Shown here one piece after another: positions 49,282-63,200 of a stretch of DNA of 64,000 nucleotides. Each line of letters starts with the position of its first letter. Position 1 is the first letter of the stretch. A program made the translations under genes and the position numbers. Location of the stretch: positions 16,299,645-16,363,644 of the forward strand of contig VZDJ01004378.1 of assembly GCA_008694505.1 (NCBI GenBank). Direction: 5' to 3'. Under the pieces are notes generated by a model. The model was not told the DNA's origin. It worked only from the letters and a program-made list of their open reading frames with translations, and did no database searches. This stretch comes from Cyanoderma ruficeps (lineage: Eukaryota > Chordata > Aves > Passeriformes > Timaliidae).

Positions 49282-49570
49282 ATGTTTGTCTAATGGGGAC
49301 CATTATGTTGAACCATATGATGCACTGAATTGACAGGTTATGAGTAAGAAACAGAAAAAGTATCTAATCTACACATTGTTCCACTTTATTTACCTTTATG
49401 GAGACAGTTGGCTTTCCCCATAATTGCTTTTCTAGCATTTATTCCAGAAATGTATTTCCATAGTCCAGAGTTTAACCACTCTTGTTTTAGTGGATTTGGC
49501 TACATTTGGGAATTAAAAAGTTGACTCATGGTGTATGGAAATAAATTCCAACATCCATTTGCCCTGTAAT
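49282..49570 (+). other. CAND1: CAND1 3' UTR (minimum extent)
   Basis: Untranslated sequence after the TAG at 49279-49281, continuous with exon 15, up to just past the first canonical polyadenylation hexamer. It is AT-rich with no usable reading frame. The true 3' end may lie further down; later hexamers are listed separately. Confidence 0.5.
49540..49545 (+). terminator. CAND1: Candidate polyadenylation signal AATAAA (proximal)
   Basis: AATAAA 259 bp after the stop codon. A loosely GT-rich stretch (TGTAATGTTT) follows about 25 bp later. First canonical hexamer in the 3' UTR. Confidence 0.45.
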
Positions 49571-51039
49571 GTTTAGGATTAAAATGTCGAAATTTTGTGA
49601 CCATAATTTTTTTTTTCTTTTATTCATTCTTTCTACTTGTAAACAAAAAAGGGGGGGAGGTGGGAATCAAGTGTCCAGGTGCACCATATTTTTTGTATAA
49701 CTTTTTATTCTGTTTTGTTTCAGCTTCATAAATTGGTTTGGCTGGCAGATGAATTATGTGTAAGATTTATTATATTAAAAAGAGAGTTTGGGCACAGTTC
49801 AAAAAGAGCAGACATAAATGTCATTTTTGCAGATGTGGGGATTAGAAAACCAATATCCCTGTTGTGCACACTAATTTTGCATGAGCAAGTTTACAAATAT
49901 ATATTGTCTGTAAAACAGCATGTGCAGTTTATTCGTAATGCAAGTTAAAATAAGTTCTACTGTATCAGTGCAGTTTTCAGGTATTTTGACATACAGGCCA
50001 TTCATACAGGAAGGGATGAATGAGAGTTCGTTGTCTTAACCTGGCTTTTTAAAATGCCAGTAACATGACCCTGCAGATGTTCTTATAGTAAACATGACAG
50101 TTTCTGCAGTTTTCATGGGTTTTCATTCCCAAAGACTGAGTCCACTGGAATTGAGGTGGACAAACCATAAGATTGGAAGGAAACAACTTGGAGGTAAAAT
50201 AAGCAGAGAAAACAAGAGCTGCTCAGTGGTTCCTGAACTCGGGATTCAACTTTGCTTTTGTTATAAAAGTATGAAGGAAGTTTCTTCAGTGGATTCTATC
50301 TCCTATTCTTCATCTGACAGCTTTTGTTAAGGCACTAATATATGGTGTTACCTAGACAAGTGTTGCCAGACCCTCATTTTGTTCTGGCACATGGAACCAA
50401 CAGTAGGCTGCAATGCTGCAAGTGTTGTACAGTATTCTGGTGAGACAGGAAACAGGGAATGGCCAAGAGGCTGGAGAGAGAGAGAGAGCAAACAGAAGAA
50501 AACTTTCTTCTGTGGATACTTTGAGGTAGTTTAGAAATGGACCAGAAGTGGATAGCTTGCAGTCCCACAATGAACTGGATTTGGGAATTTAATAACAAAA
50601 AGATGGGAGACCGCTGCTTCATTACTTGTTTAATGCAACTGCTTAGTTGTCCTTTTTTTTTTTTTTTTCCCAAGTCAGATACAAATTTGAATTTTTTTAG
50701 TTAAGTGGTATTTTTTAGCTAGTTTGATATTTTGGAAACCTGTTACATGGGTATGTGGCATAAGCTGCTATGGGACTAAAAAAGCATTCATTTTTATGAC
50801 CTCAGAGACAGTTTACTGTGAGCATTGGGGCTTGGGGGCAAAATCTTCACCTTACGTGCTTGCAGCTTGGGAAAAGCAGAGGAGATATTGGTACATTTTA
50901 TAATAGACAGATCTTAACAAAGAAGTCTATGAACTCATTCAGTAGTAACAATTCTAATGCTGTAGAAATTTTTGAAAATGTAGCTTTCTCTGTCTCCAAA
51001 GTCTTCATACTAATGTAACAATTGTCTTCTAGAAGTAGA

Positions 51040-51045
51040 AATAAA
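51040..51045 (+). terminator. Candidate polyadenylation signal AATAAA
   Basis: AATAAA in AGTAGAAATAAATGAG, 1.76 kb after the CAND1 stop. A possible distal site. The downstream sequence is not strikingly GT-rich. Confidence 0.25.
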
Positions 51046-52324
51046 TGAGATTAAACGTACCAACATATCTAAATGTCATGAAAAGGAGTGGGATGACTAG
51101 ACATAAACCATACAGTAGAAAAAGCACTGTGAATTAGGTATATGTTATCTTACTGTATAATTCATCTACTCTAATTGCAGCAATATACAGGTCTCCTAAT
51201 TAAGAATCTGTTGTGCTAATTAGTTGTCAGACTAATCTTTGAACTTTTTGCATTAAGTTTTCAGAGAATATTAAAATGTTTTATAGATCTAAAGTTAGAT
51301 GTGAGAATGGTACGATAACCATGAACTGTGAGGCTAAAATAGGAGAAGGGAGTAGGTGACCACGGTAAGTACCCAGGACATTCATAGTTGAGAGATGGGT
51401 GTGTGCCAACGTGCTACCATGACAAACACCTGGTGTGGCGGAGGCAGACCATCTTCACTGTTTTACAGTGCATTACATGGAGCAAGCCTAGGGGCAGAAG
51501 GGAAGGTTGAGCTATATTACATAGTGAATGTTTTCTTGCAGAAGAGTAATCTTCACTTTGACCACTGACAAAGCAGGTGGGAACATAGGAACTGAGTCTT
51601 CCTTGTAAACTGCAGAAATTCTGGGTGTGGTTTTCTCCACATAGCAGTTAGTTATTTTGGTGATGTGGGAAGACAAACTCATAAAGATTGTAACTGCACC
51701 ATAATTACTGAAATAATTTATTTGTGTTACAAAATCTAACTATGTTAGGTGTTGAAATTCCAATCACTTTCACTGGATCATTAGATGGAAAGTTTTCTTT
51801 GATTTTCCCTCTGTATAACCAAATATTTGTATAAATCTGGTGTGCTTATGCTTTTAGATCAATTACGTTCATGTAATTTTGTTTAAGAAGATGTCAGAAA
51901 TACCTGTAGCTGTTTTTTAAATGCTAAATATTTGAAACTGAAATAGGAAATTTCTCTCACTAAAACAAAAACAGCATTCTGAAAGGCTGCTCTTAGGATG
52001 TTTGGTAAAATTAGAACTTTCTGTAGTATTTTTCATCACTTTGCACATAGACAATTGAGACCAATTAACAAGCTTGTGCATAATATAAAAATGGTTGGCC
52101 AGTCCTCACATTGTAGATTTTGGGTTAAAATATTTTTGTATCTCAAAAATACTTCATGCTCTGTTTTTCAGTGAAAGAACTCACCATCCTTACAAGAGAA
52201 TTTTTTTTCTAAGATTATAAACTGAAACCTATGAGTACTTCAGCAACGCTGCACTTCAATCATGTAAATTTATTTTTTATATAATTTTCCTTCCAAGTAT
52301 GGCATCTAATATAGCAGTTGACAA

Positions 52325-52330
52325 AATAAA
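52325..52330 (+). terminator. Candidate polyadenylation signal AATAAA (distal)
   Basis: AATAAA about 3.0 kb after the CAND1 stop, followed within 40 bp by a T/GT-rich stretch (GTTGTATTTTTATGAGGTGT). This is the best-looking distal candidate by downstream context. Confidence 0.3.
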
Positions 52331-55300
52331 GAGAGCTGTACTACTTCCAGTTGTATTTTTATGAGGTGTAAAAAGCAGCACATAGGCATGTAAACAGCAC
52401 TGCTTCCCTCAAATGAAGGATTATTTTAAAATTTTATCAACTCAAAAATACGAATTAAAAATCCGTATCTGTTCCTATTGTATTTGCCTTAACAGATGTT
52501 CTCAATAATGAGGCTCGGAACAAATTCACCTGCACTGGTGGACTTAGTAGTAGGGATTTAGCAACTGTTCTCATATTTGCTGGTACTTCCCCTCTGTTGC
52601 CTTCACTTCAAAAAGCAAAGTAACATGTGGCCTTGGATGTGTGTGTGTGGGTGGTTTTTATGTTGTGAGTCCTGGTCATTCTGACTGAAGTAATACTTGT
52701 TTCTGCCAAATACCAAACAGTTAAACCTGCAGCCTCTGGATTTTATTTCCCTGTTGCTCTAAACTTCAGATAAAATCTCTATTTTGTTGTTGCTGTTCTT
52801 AAAATTAATTCTGAAAAAATGAAAAATACAAGTCAGTTTATTACTCCCCCCCCACCTTTGATTCCTCCCTGCTATGAGGTGGGAAGATTTGAGCGCTGCA
52901 CTATTGAACACGGGCAGGTAGAAATTCTGGCAGCAAGTGTTGCTCCCTGCCCTAGAAGAGCTCTTGGGTATAGTTATAATTCTTACATTAAAATCCACCT
53001 TCTTCATCAGAATCCATTTATAATTTTTCATTGTATCTGAATTTGGGGAGGTAGTTCTTAAGAATAATGAAGTAAATTAATCTTCCATCAGCAGTGTTGG
53101 TGAAACAGAGAAGCTTTCTACAAATGAGGCTTTTGTGAGAATCAGGCAGTTTTGTCTTGCTGTGGGCTTGTCTTCTTTAGATTTGTTTCCACCCCATAAG
53201 GCTTTAATATTTCCACATAATCTTAGATGAATCTTAATCTTCCTTCAGAAAGGACATTCATCCCCCAAAACAAACAAAGGGTTTCTGCAGATGTTCACCT
53301 GTGTGTTGTGGTTTAGAACATGACACTGAACCACAAAAGAAATAAAAGCATGTTTCTGAGAACAATATGGACACTGTCTGAAAGATGTTAACTAAAATGT
53401 TGTGCTGAGAAAGATACAAAACCAATGTGAGATTATTTTAATTTAAAATAATTTTCTTTGTGTTCTGCCTTTGATATTTTTGAAGAATGGGAAATACAGA
53501 AAGAAAAGAAAAACATCACTGGCAAATGACTGTGATCCCAGAACATAAAGGGGTAATTTCCCTGCTTCTTGTTCTTAAAAAGAGTATTTTCATAAAAGTG
53601 TGTAGTCATTTTGAAAATACTTTTAGTCTGAAGGAGTTTATATTTGGTTTTGTTATATTTTTGTTATTTCTTTCATTATGCAGAAATTATTTCCCTTCTT
53701 AGGTGGATTTCTCCCACTTGACAGTTATGAGTCAGTTTAATAAAGTTGCTGAAGACTTTAGGAAATCATGTGTCACTTGGTTCAGTGCAGTAAAAAATAC
53801 TCCTGTAGAAGAAATTTGCAATTCACTCTTTTCCACTGCTCTTTTTTTAACAGATTAAAAAGCCCCATTTCTATATAACTGTAGTTTCCATTCAACATCC
53901 AGCCTTTCTTCTCTTCCACTGAACAAATACTGGACTCCCAATCATCTGATTACTGTTACTTTGGATGCCACACTTCCTGAGGATTCTTGATGTTGTAATC
54001 TCCAGTCTTCTGGAAGACTTTTTTTCTTCAGTCTTTACTAAAATTATTTGCCAGAAGGCTCAGGCTTATCTCCTGTATTGATGACATTTCCATTGTGCAA
54101 GAGAATGTTTTCATTTATTGCATGGAGTATCCATTTTACAGAGGGATTTTGTGCAGAGATGCCATGCTTACATGTAACAATGCTATTCTTGAGGGAATTT
54201 ATAGCTTGAGCATTCCCCTCTGCAGTTCAAAATACCTAACGTTATCTAGGGACAAAACAATATTATATGTTTCACAGAATTCCATGGAATGTGGCTTCAT
54301 GGAAATTTTTCTCTTGCCCCTCAGTTTCAGAATGTTCACACTGTATCAAACGATCTAAAGCTCTAGCCCAGCTTGCCAGTAAAAAAGGTGTTTTGAATTG
54401 TAACAGCTAAATTCTGCCCACTGATGGAATATATGGTAGGAGCTACTTTGATTCTTTTCTCTCCACAGCTGGCAACTTTGAAGTGTCAGCCACATTTGAC
54501 AAAAGGGGAAAAAAAAGAATTTGGATTTCCCATAATCAACTCCTTTTCAAAGTCAAACAGCATTACCATATTTTTTTCCAAATGTGGAGATGATCAAATG
54601 AGTTTAAAGAGGAATATGCTAAACTAAAGTTACTGAGTTCTACAGACTTCTTGTTTCTCCTAACACTGTAGGTTGAAAATCCATGATTCGGGTTTGAAAT
54701 ATGACTTGTTTGCAAAATCTGTCTCATCAAAATTGAAGTGAGGAACAGTAGATGCAGATGGACAGCAATGGTTGATTTTAATACCTTGACAGGAAGCAGC
54801 CAAAATTAAATACGCAGCTCTGTGCTGCTTCTGCTTTTGGTACCAGTTTGGGCATATAAAGTGTGTTGAGTTCAACTCTAATAAAATGGTACAATATGTG
54901 TATCTCCAGGTAGCCAGTGTAAAGTTCAAAAAGTTGTTTGACGTAGAAGATTATACACTGTTCTGATGGCGACCTTACCTTAGCTGTAGGTTATTTTCTA
55001 GGGAGATGACAAATTATTTTTGCAGTTCTTTACTCCAAACTTTTTAAAATAAGAGAAAAAAAGCCCACAATTGTGTAATTTTGTAGTGGTGCTGGTACTT
55101 GATTTCCAAATATGAATCTGTTTGAGTGGTTTTCAACCTTGTGCATCCAGTCATTCTGTGGTTGTACAAGAGAAAATGAGAGGTTATTTATACATGGAGA
55201 AAATGTGTTTAATGGTTTGACCACATGTATTCAAGTTGAAACAGTTGGATTCATCAAAGGCCATGTAAAGACAATTTTCTGAAATCATAAAAATTTCTGA

Positions 55301-57446
55301 TTGTCTGTGAGTTCCTTATTTCAGGTCTGTTAGGTGGCTGAACATGGCTGGTTCAGGAAACTCAAAATGAGGACAAAGGCAGGCTATCACATACAAAGGT
55401 GAATCTGCATTCTACTGCTGTTTGGCAAATGTTTCAGATTTGTTGGTCTATTTTTCTTAATACCGGCGTCACTAGGCATTTACTGCTCCAAGACTGCATG
55501 GCTTAACTATCAACACAATATTTGACATGTTACCCAAGTTGTCTTTGTCAAAATGTTTGGAAAGGGTGCAGAAACAGTTTGGCAACAGGCTGGGATTTCT
55601 TGTATGTCAGCATGTGGGAAGGTGGGAAAATAAAGGTCCATTGGCAGGTTGAGGTACTTCTATAGATGGAGGTCAAGAAGAGCACTGCAGAGTATAGTGA
55701 GCATTCTTTGGTCAAAGTATTCTTTGTTTGCTGTCCTCAAGTGCATACCAGGAACAAACAAATTCTAATATGACTGGCCAAATAAACCTGGTAACAGCTG
55801 GTAACTGTCTGTGGGATCAGACCTCCCAGCTAAGAGAATAAGTGTCACCTTGAAACTTACAGAAGAGAATCAGACCTGTTTGAAAGAACCCCCAAAGGTT
55901 GCCCTTGTAATATTGGATGTCATTTCCTATGCTTTTGGCTACATCATATAGGAAAGGTATATTCTGTACTGCAGAAAGAAGAGAACTTGGGAGCTTATTT
56001 CACAGTGTGCTTCTGAGCCCATGTGCAGTGAGGGCCCATAGCTGAGTGTAGTGTGAATGCTGAGCAGAATATGCTGCTGTGAAATGGGGACAATGTGGTG
56101 CAGAAAAAGTCTGTCACGTCATCATTCAGTTCATATTTCAATGGGTCATTAAGAGGAAGTATGGAAGCTTTGTTTTGCTTGTGGTAGCAGAGTAATGCTT
56201 ATTTGTAGGTCAGTCCAGTTTGCTGCAAGGATGCAGTACTCTACTTTTTACATATTTGTTTTAATTGTAATTTTAGTAAGTGCGCAATTACTTTTCAAGA
56301 GGAGGTTTGTCCTAAAAATTATCTTCATGGATCTTCTTTTTGAGAATTCACCTAAATATAATTTAGAAAAAATTCCTCTGGCCGCAATTAGTAGCTGAAA
56401 CTAGGATTTAATGTTTTTAATAATTCCAATAAATTAAATCTATTTCCAAGGAGGAACCTACTATGGCATCTAATGAAGTAAAGCGAAGAACCATAATGCA
56501 GTTTCCAGGATCAGCTGAAACATTCTGCAGGAATCAAGTCAGATTTTCTTCCTACCTCCTACCCTTCGGAAGTGCTGAAGAGAAAGTAGGAGAGCATTTA
56601 GACTATGTTCATCTCCTTTATTTGAGTTTTAACATGGTCTACTGAATAAATATGATTTGAAATCAAGAATGCTTATGCTGCTTTTTTAAAAACAAAAAAT
56701 ACACTTATTTGCAGACTCACTTAGAAACCTGTTTCAGTTCAAGGAGACCACTTCTCTATTTTCAGAAAGTGACCTGCCAGTGTTGTAAAGTACAGCTAAT
56801 ACTTGGAACACATCAAGGAGCAATCTCTCTGGATAGTGCTTTGAAAAGGCAAAAAATATAATACAAGATTTAAGTATTTATTTGCAGAGATAGCCTTAAA
56901 TATCACAATGTTGTTTCTGAGCTTCTGTACTGTTTTTTGACGAGGGAAAAGTTCCAACACGTGCACTTTAGGATTGTAAAACAGATTATGTCTCTTATTG
57001 TCAATGTTTGTTTGTTTCATGTCACTACAAAACCCAGTCTTGCTTGCCTTGTTTACATCTTGCATACTTTTCTGTAGTTTTGTTCAGATTTCAGCCTCTA
57101 GCAATAAAACCACATTCATTTCTGACACGAGCAGATGTTAGAGAAACACAGAAGCCCTAGGAAATGTCTGAGGTCTGCATGTAGAATAGTATGTTTGACT
57201 ACAAAGATGTCATATGTAATGTACTCCATTTTGAAGACCAGCTATTTCTTTGACAAAGTAGTGGAAATAGGTTTATTAAAACTACAATATCTGAGAACAG
57301 CATCAGAAGCTTCTTTGATAATCTGTTCTTACAGCTGCTTGATCGTGTGGCTGAAGAAGAGCTATTCACTGTGAAGTCTGTCTGCACAGCTCATCAGTGG
57401 CCTTTGCCAAAGGAAGATCCAGCTGTTTCTGCCTGCCTGTACTAGT

Positions 57447-57500
57447 AAATACACTATTTTCGGTGTACACTATTTCTTTCGAAATACACTATTTCGGTGC
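57447..57500 (+). repeat. Short direct repeats (AAATACACTATTT family)
   Basis: AAATACACTATTTTCGGTG at about 57447-57465 recurs as AAATACACTATTTCGGTG at about 57483-57500, with a third partial copy (TACACTATTTC) between them. Confidence 0.75.
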
Positions 57501-60232
57501 TGGTAAATGCCGAGATCCAGGCCTGGGTGGGCCACAGGTGTAGTCCCTGGTGCTCCCCTGGGTTTTCAGTCCAGAGCAGATTTAAACAGTTCCAAGAAAA
57601 AAGAAAAGGAAAAAAAAACAGTATAGCGCGCGTCTTCTTCTCTGCTCCTCTCAGAATCAGTCTTAAAGGTACAGAACACACACACAGCACAGACAGAACA
57701 GACGATTGGTGATACAGGCATCATAGTCACCCTAGGACACCTATGCTGGTGAATACAGCACAGTGCTGTAGGTTGTTTTTGTGCTCAAAAGCAAGATGAT
57801 GTGTATAGGGTATTCCTGTAGCCCCAAGTTACCCTTTTGATTGGGGTTTTTGAATAAAATTTTAGTGCACTGGGATTTTTCTGCAGGGAGCCATGATGCC
57901 CAAGACTATTATGTTACATTGCTTAGATCATAAAAATTGCTATAATGTTTTCTTTTCGCATTTTTCATAAAGAGCCTTAAATATCAAGCCCTGAAGCCTT
58001 TTATTGAAAAAAACGTGGTTTAAGTAACTGAAGTATTTTTTGATTCTTCTATCAGTTGTTGAGTTGGATATGCACAATGTGTACAGCCCCACTCAATGGG
58101 GTAATACACAAATAATGTTTCTACTCCTGGCAACAGCTATTATTTCTTCTTGATAATGCCAGTAGTAACTCCAGGATGATCAAGTATATGCTTTATGCCC
58201 CATAACAAAGTTTTCAGAATGCTTCATGAATATAGCAAAGTGCCTAGGACTATTAGTATCACATATAGCTGCAAGATTGAAATACCTGCTTGCTAGTAAT
58301 TCTTGATTAATGTGTTCTGTTTGTTCAAGTGGCTCTCTAACACTTTAAAACTCCACTAAGTAGCTGTGTATATGTATGCACATATATCTGAGAATGGATG
58401 TCTGTCTGGATTTTCCACCTTTCAGTGTTTTAATTTTTTTGGAAGTTACTGTTCCCCCAGATGATCAGAATTGCATTTGTAGAAGTTACATCAATCATCT
58501 GATTAAAATGACACTTTAAAAATATTTTTTCCAATGCTATGTGTTAACCCATATAGTTATATTTTATTTTTTTAAAAAGCTAAACTTAACTCTGACAATG
58601 GCCCTTTTTATGTGAAAGTAATTTTATTGCTAATAGTTTCTCAGTGTTTTTGTAAAGCAGTGAAACACAAATCTGAAAAAAAAATTGTCTGAGGTATTTT
58701 GATTTCATCATGGGGTGTTATTAGCCTTTTGGCCCTCAGGTTTTATACCCTCTGACCAAAAGGTATATGTACCTCTTGGACCAGAAACCCTTTCATTTTT
58801 ATTTGAATCAGTGAATGGCCAGATCTGTTTGAGCAGGCTTGTGCTCTCCCAGTGCTGATTCTATAATAATAAATCTCATGTTGCCTCTTAAAAGTGGAGT
58901 ATAACCTAAAATCAACCCCTCCATTCTTTCCCAATGCTCATTATTGCAGTATATCTACTAAGGGAAAAAAGGGCAGCTTTTTTTTGTTTTGCCCATCCAG
59001 TTGCTCCAGGTCGCTGCAGTGTCATGGCCGAACTATTGAACGAGCTGGCCCTGTGGGCGCCGTGAATTGGAAAATTTCAGGAGCCGTTGCAGCAAGTTGT
59101 TTTCTTCCAGGAGATGGCGCTGTAACCTCATTAACAAACACCAAACTGGGAGGGGAAAACCAGCAAGCGTTCACAGGCAAGAAATTGTAGGGATTTGAAG
59201 AATGGATTTGAAATGGATCTAGTGAATTTTACTTTTCTTGACAAGCTACTGAAGCTTTCTGTTAAGACTGGCTTGCTTCAAAGTTCTATTTCAATCCTTT
59301 GTGAACTATTTCTAAAGTTCAGTTCTGTAGTGTAAATTTTGTCAAAGTTTGTGCAGATGGGTGGCCACCAGGCAATGCTCCTGTAGCCAGATGTTTGCTG
59401 GTGGTCCAGTCTGGATGGCTGGGTACTGCTGCAAGGAGTGCAGTAAATCCCTGGGCCTCATCAGCTGAGTTACATCACTGAAAAAGCAGATTTCGTAGCA
59501 TGGTTCTCTATTTTCTTTCTAGCTTGCTAATGATTTCCCTTCTTTCAGGCTTTCAGCAGTCAGCTGTAATGGAATGGTGGTTCTTAGCATGACAGACCTC
59601 ACAAAACTAGGTTTTGGATTCTGGTGAACAGGTGGATGTTTCAGCAGTGATTACCTCCCTCTGAATGAGTGCATTCACTTCTTAAGTGGTAAAATTCAGG
59701 TATTTGGGCAACAGCACACTGACTTTGCAGGTCTGGAGTTTCCACAAGAGAGGATGGGTACATTTTAAATTTATATTTCTAATCTAAGTTGCCCTGCCAA
59801 CTGAATTTTTTTTTTTTTAAAATGGGCACATACTGTTTTACTATTTGACCATAAACCAAACAAAATATGGAACATGACCCCACTTCCAATGGTAATATTC
59901 TCTGATGCTGCAGAACTGGGGTTTCTGTTCTGGAAAAGCTGACCAAAGGGAGGAAAACTAGTTACCTAGAATCCAGATTCTAATGGACCACAACTTGTGG
60001 TTGTGAACCACCCATAATTGTAAGAAAATCTAGGGTAGGTAACTACCCAGCAGTTGTTCCAGGAGATGTCTCTGTAACAACAGCAGCTTCAGGAGCTCCA
60101 CAAACTCTTTTGAGGTGGTTTTGGCAGACCTGCACATCATGCTGCAAGTAATGAAATAAATGCTGCTGTATCAGGTGCTCTTAGGGATGGGATTCTACAA
60201 AACTCAAAACATAAAATTATTTTATTTGAAAT

Positions 60233-60292
60233 CTACAAATGCAAATATAAATGTATTTGCAAATACAGACCTACAAATGCAAATACAAATGT
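60233..60292 (+). repeat. Two 22 bp direct repeats carrying octamer-like motifs
   Basis: CTACAAATGCAAATATAAAT followed by GT (60233-60254) and CTACAAATGCAAATACAAAT followed by GT (60271-60292) differ at one base. Each holds ATGCAAAT (60239-60246 and 60277-60284), and ATTTGCAAAT lies between them at 60255-60264. Confidence 0.85.
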
Positions 60293-63200
60293 AGATCAAA
60301 ACAAAAAATATGAAGTCCCAAAAATCTGATAGTTCCTATAAATCTCTCTGCTTGGTGCGGAACATTGAAAAGGAAAATGACAGGAGATGGAGGCTTGCTT
60401 TCTGCTCCAGGCAGCAGTAGAAACAGAAAGAAAACTGTCAAGTCCAGTATGAGCCCAGACACTGACCAAAACACATCTTTTCAGATATTCTTCTCAGCCA
60501 CTGCTATGAGAGATAGCAGAATTTGGATGTCTGGCTGAAGCTTGTTTTATCTCACTTGTAACCGTTTTTGTATTTTCGGTCTTGCAGAGGGTTTTGTTGT
60601 ATTTGCTTGCTTTTAATTTCAGCCTATATCCTGGTCCTCAAGCCCTCAGAGCTTTTCTTAGGTGCCCACAGCTCACACCAGCACCAGACCAAATAAAAAT
60701 CCTGGATGCCTTTATTGTCTCACTGAGAAGTATGTTTTGTCCAAGGGTAGTACAACATCTATCATCACACTGTATTAGTGTTGTGAAAGAGTTTTTGTTA
60801 GGATCTTGTTAAAGGGGGAAAAAAGGCAGAGCAGCAAGTATTGAACTCAGGTGTCAGGGAAAACTGCAGAGACATGGCTGTGGACTGCCTTCTCACTGCC
60901 TGCTCCCAGCTAGGGTCCTGAGCACGTTTTGCCCCTTTCCATTACAGTTTCAATGTTAGTTTCCCAATTTCTTGAAGGAATTTATTCCTTCTCAGTCAAG
61001 GAGATCTTGAGAGAGATGGTCTTATGCCAAAAAGGACTAGTTTGGTGAGTTGAAGTAGATTCTGATTTTCTAACTCGTCCAGTTCTCCTTGCTATTTTGC
61101 ACGGTTTGCGTAAGCTCAACAAGCCTGTGCTCCACAGTGGCTTCATCCGTGATGCTCAGAGCATACAATGTGCCCATCAGCCTCCTGTTTTTCTTTGGAA
61201 CTTCCTGTTCAGTTCAGCACTGTTTGTTCACAGCTGTTCCCCTGCAGAGGGATTCCTTCGCTCAGCAGGATCTAAATTTGTCACTTTTATGCTGACTCAG
61301 TCTCTTTGAGCCCAGAACTGTTGCTGGTATTCCTTTACAATGTTCTCAGCAAAAGTACTCCGTGTCTTGGCTTCTGTGGCAGATAAACAGAGTTCTCTCA
61401 TCTCATAGGATGTATCTCTGATCTACCTTGTTTTTCTGAATTTCACCTAAATCTAGAGTTCCATTCACTGAGTGATTTCTCCTGCCAAGTACAATGCAGG
61501 GAGCAGCTTCAACTTCTGTCTCTGAAAAACAGCTTCAGAATGAAACTGAAACAAAATTTGTGAAGATTTTGAAGATGATACAGTTTAAAATTTGTTTATT
61601 CTCATGTGTATGGAAACTGGGCTATGTATGCTTGCATGGGGTCTAAATGTAATAAAATTCAGTGCTAATCTGCCCAAACATTATAGCTGAAAAACTGCTG
61701 AAGGAAACTGCAACTTGAGTACAAGTTTTAGAGTTAGATGTGTTTCCTGAGGGGAAAAAAGGAAAGGAAAACTAGCTGGTTTATACATTTCAAAACTCAA
61801 GTTACAAATACAGTCTTAAGTTGACCTACCACCTGGATGTTATAATGCTCCAACTGTTTAAGCTGCCATCAGAACTTGCTGGTTTTGTCAGAACCAAGTT
61901 TCAACTACGAGTTTTGCCTTCCAGAAACAGCCTGGATGTAAGGCATCAAAATTAAAATAAATTTACTAAGATGGTGACAATTCTTTTTGTATGAACAGCT
62001 TGTCAAGGATGACTCTTACAGTGCTCTCAGAGTAAAAAATACCAATTGAAATTTTATCTTAGTTAAACCAAAATTGAAGTCAATTTGACAGAACTGTCTT
62101 TTTCTCATTTGTAGAGTGATGCTCTAAATATCATCCCATTGTCAGAAGATGAGGGAGGCAAGGGGTGCCCCCATTGGTCCCCAGCACACCTTAACTGAAA
62201 AGGAAAACTGGAACATCCTAAGGCTTGAGAAATTTCAAAAAGGAAAAAGATATTTTTTAAAGTATACACTACTTGACTGTTCAGTACTTACTATGGAGCA
62301 GTGTTGTGCTAATTAGCATGTGTGTGCTCTTTCTGGAAGAAGCAAAGCATATAAAGCTGCAGAGAATGTCATAAAACTGACATGCTTGAGTGCTCTCAAC
62401 TATCAAGAAGTGAATGGGTAATTTTAGATGTAAAAGCAAGCAATGAGGAGCTTTTTTCAGGCTTCAAATGTACCCCTATACCTGGAGGTCCAATATGATA
62501 TGGCAAATATTGGAGTAAGGATAAGTTATCCCTGTAAAAAAACTCTGTATCTAGCTGACAAAGCAAAAACTCTCTTGCTACGTTCATGTAATGTTAAAAG
62601 TCAATGAGACAAAAACGTTTGAGATTTGAATTTTTTTCTCATTACTGAAATTCAGTGTGAAACAGTTTGGTGCCACTGGTTAGACCACTACAATAGAATG
62701 CAATTCAGCTAGGAGCTGAGTGTAACAAACACAAAGGTTCGTTTGGTTGTATATTTACAGGCTGTCAGCTCCTTTCACTCAGGAACATGACCAGTGCTCT
62801 AACAATAGGAAAAGTGACTGTTTAGTACTTGCCATCTCTGGCAGGGCCTCCATCTCCAGCTTCAGGAACAGGTTTGCTTCTATAATGGCAAAGAGGTTAC
62901 TTCGCATCCTTTTGGCCAAAATGGGCCTTTATTTGCAGTTTTTACAGCCCTGCTGCCTGAAGTGGAGTTTTCTGGATGTGAATGCTCACCTTGAACTTTC
63001 AGATCCAGCTCCTTCTGGATATTTATTCTAGTGAACAACTGAGAGCATAAATCTGCTATGAGTTACCTTGTGCATAATCCAGTTCATTTCTCTAGGTATG
63101 AAAAAGCACACATTTTTGTAACTTTCTAAGTTTCAAATTACATTGACATGCATTAATATATGTATTTTGGTTAACTTTAGTGTGTTTTTAAGCAAATTTC

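Noticed and set aside
58894..59190. 98-codon frame with somewhat higher CpG
   Set aside because: No start context, splice partner or domain supports it. It might be conserved non-coding DNA but cannot be told from chance here.
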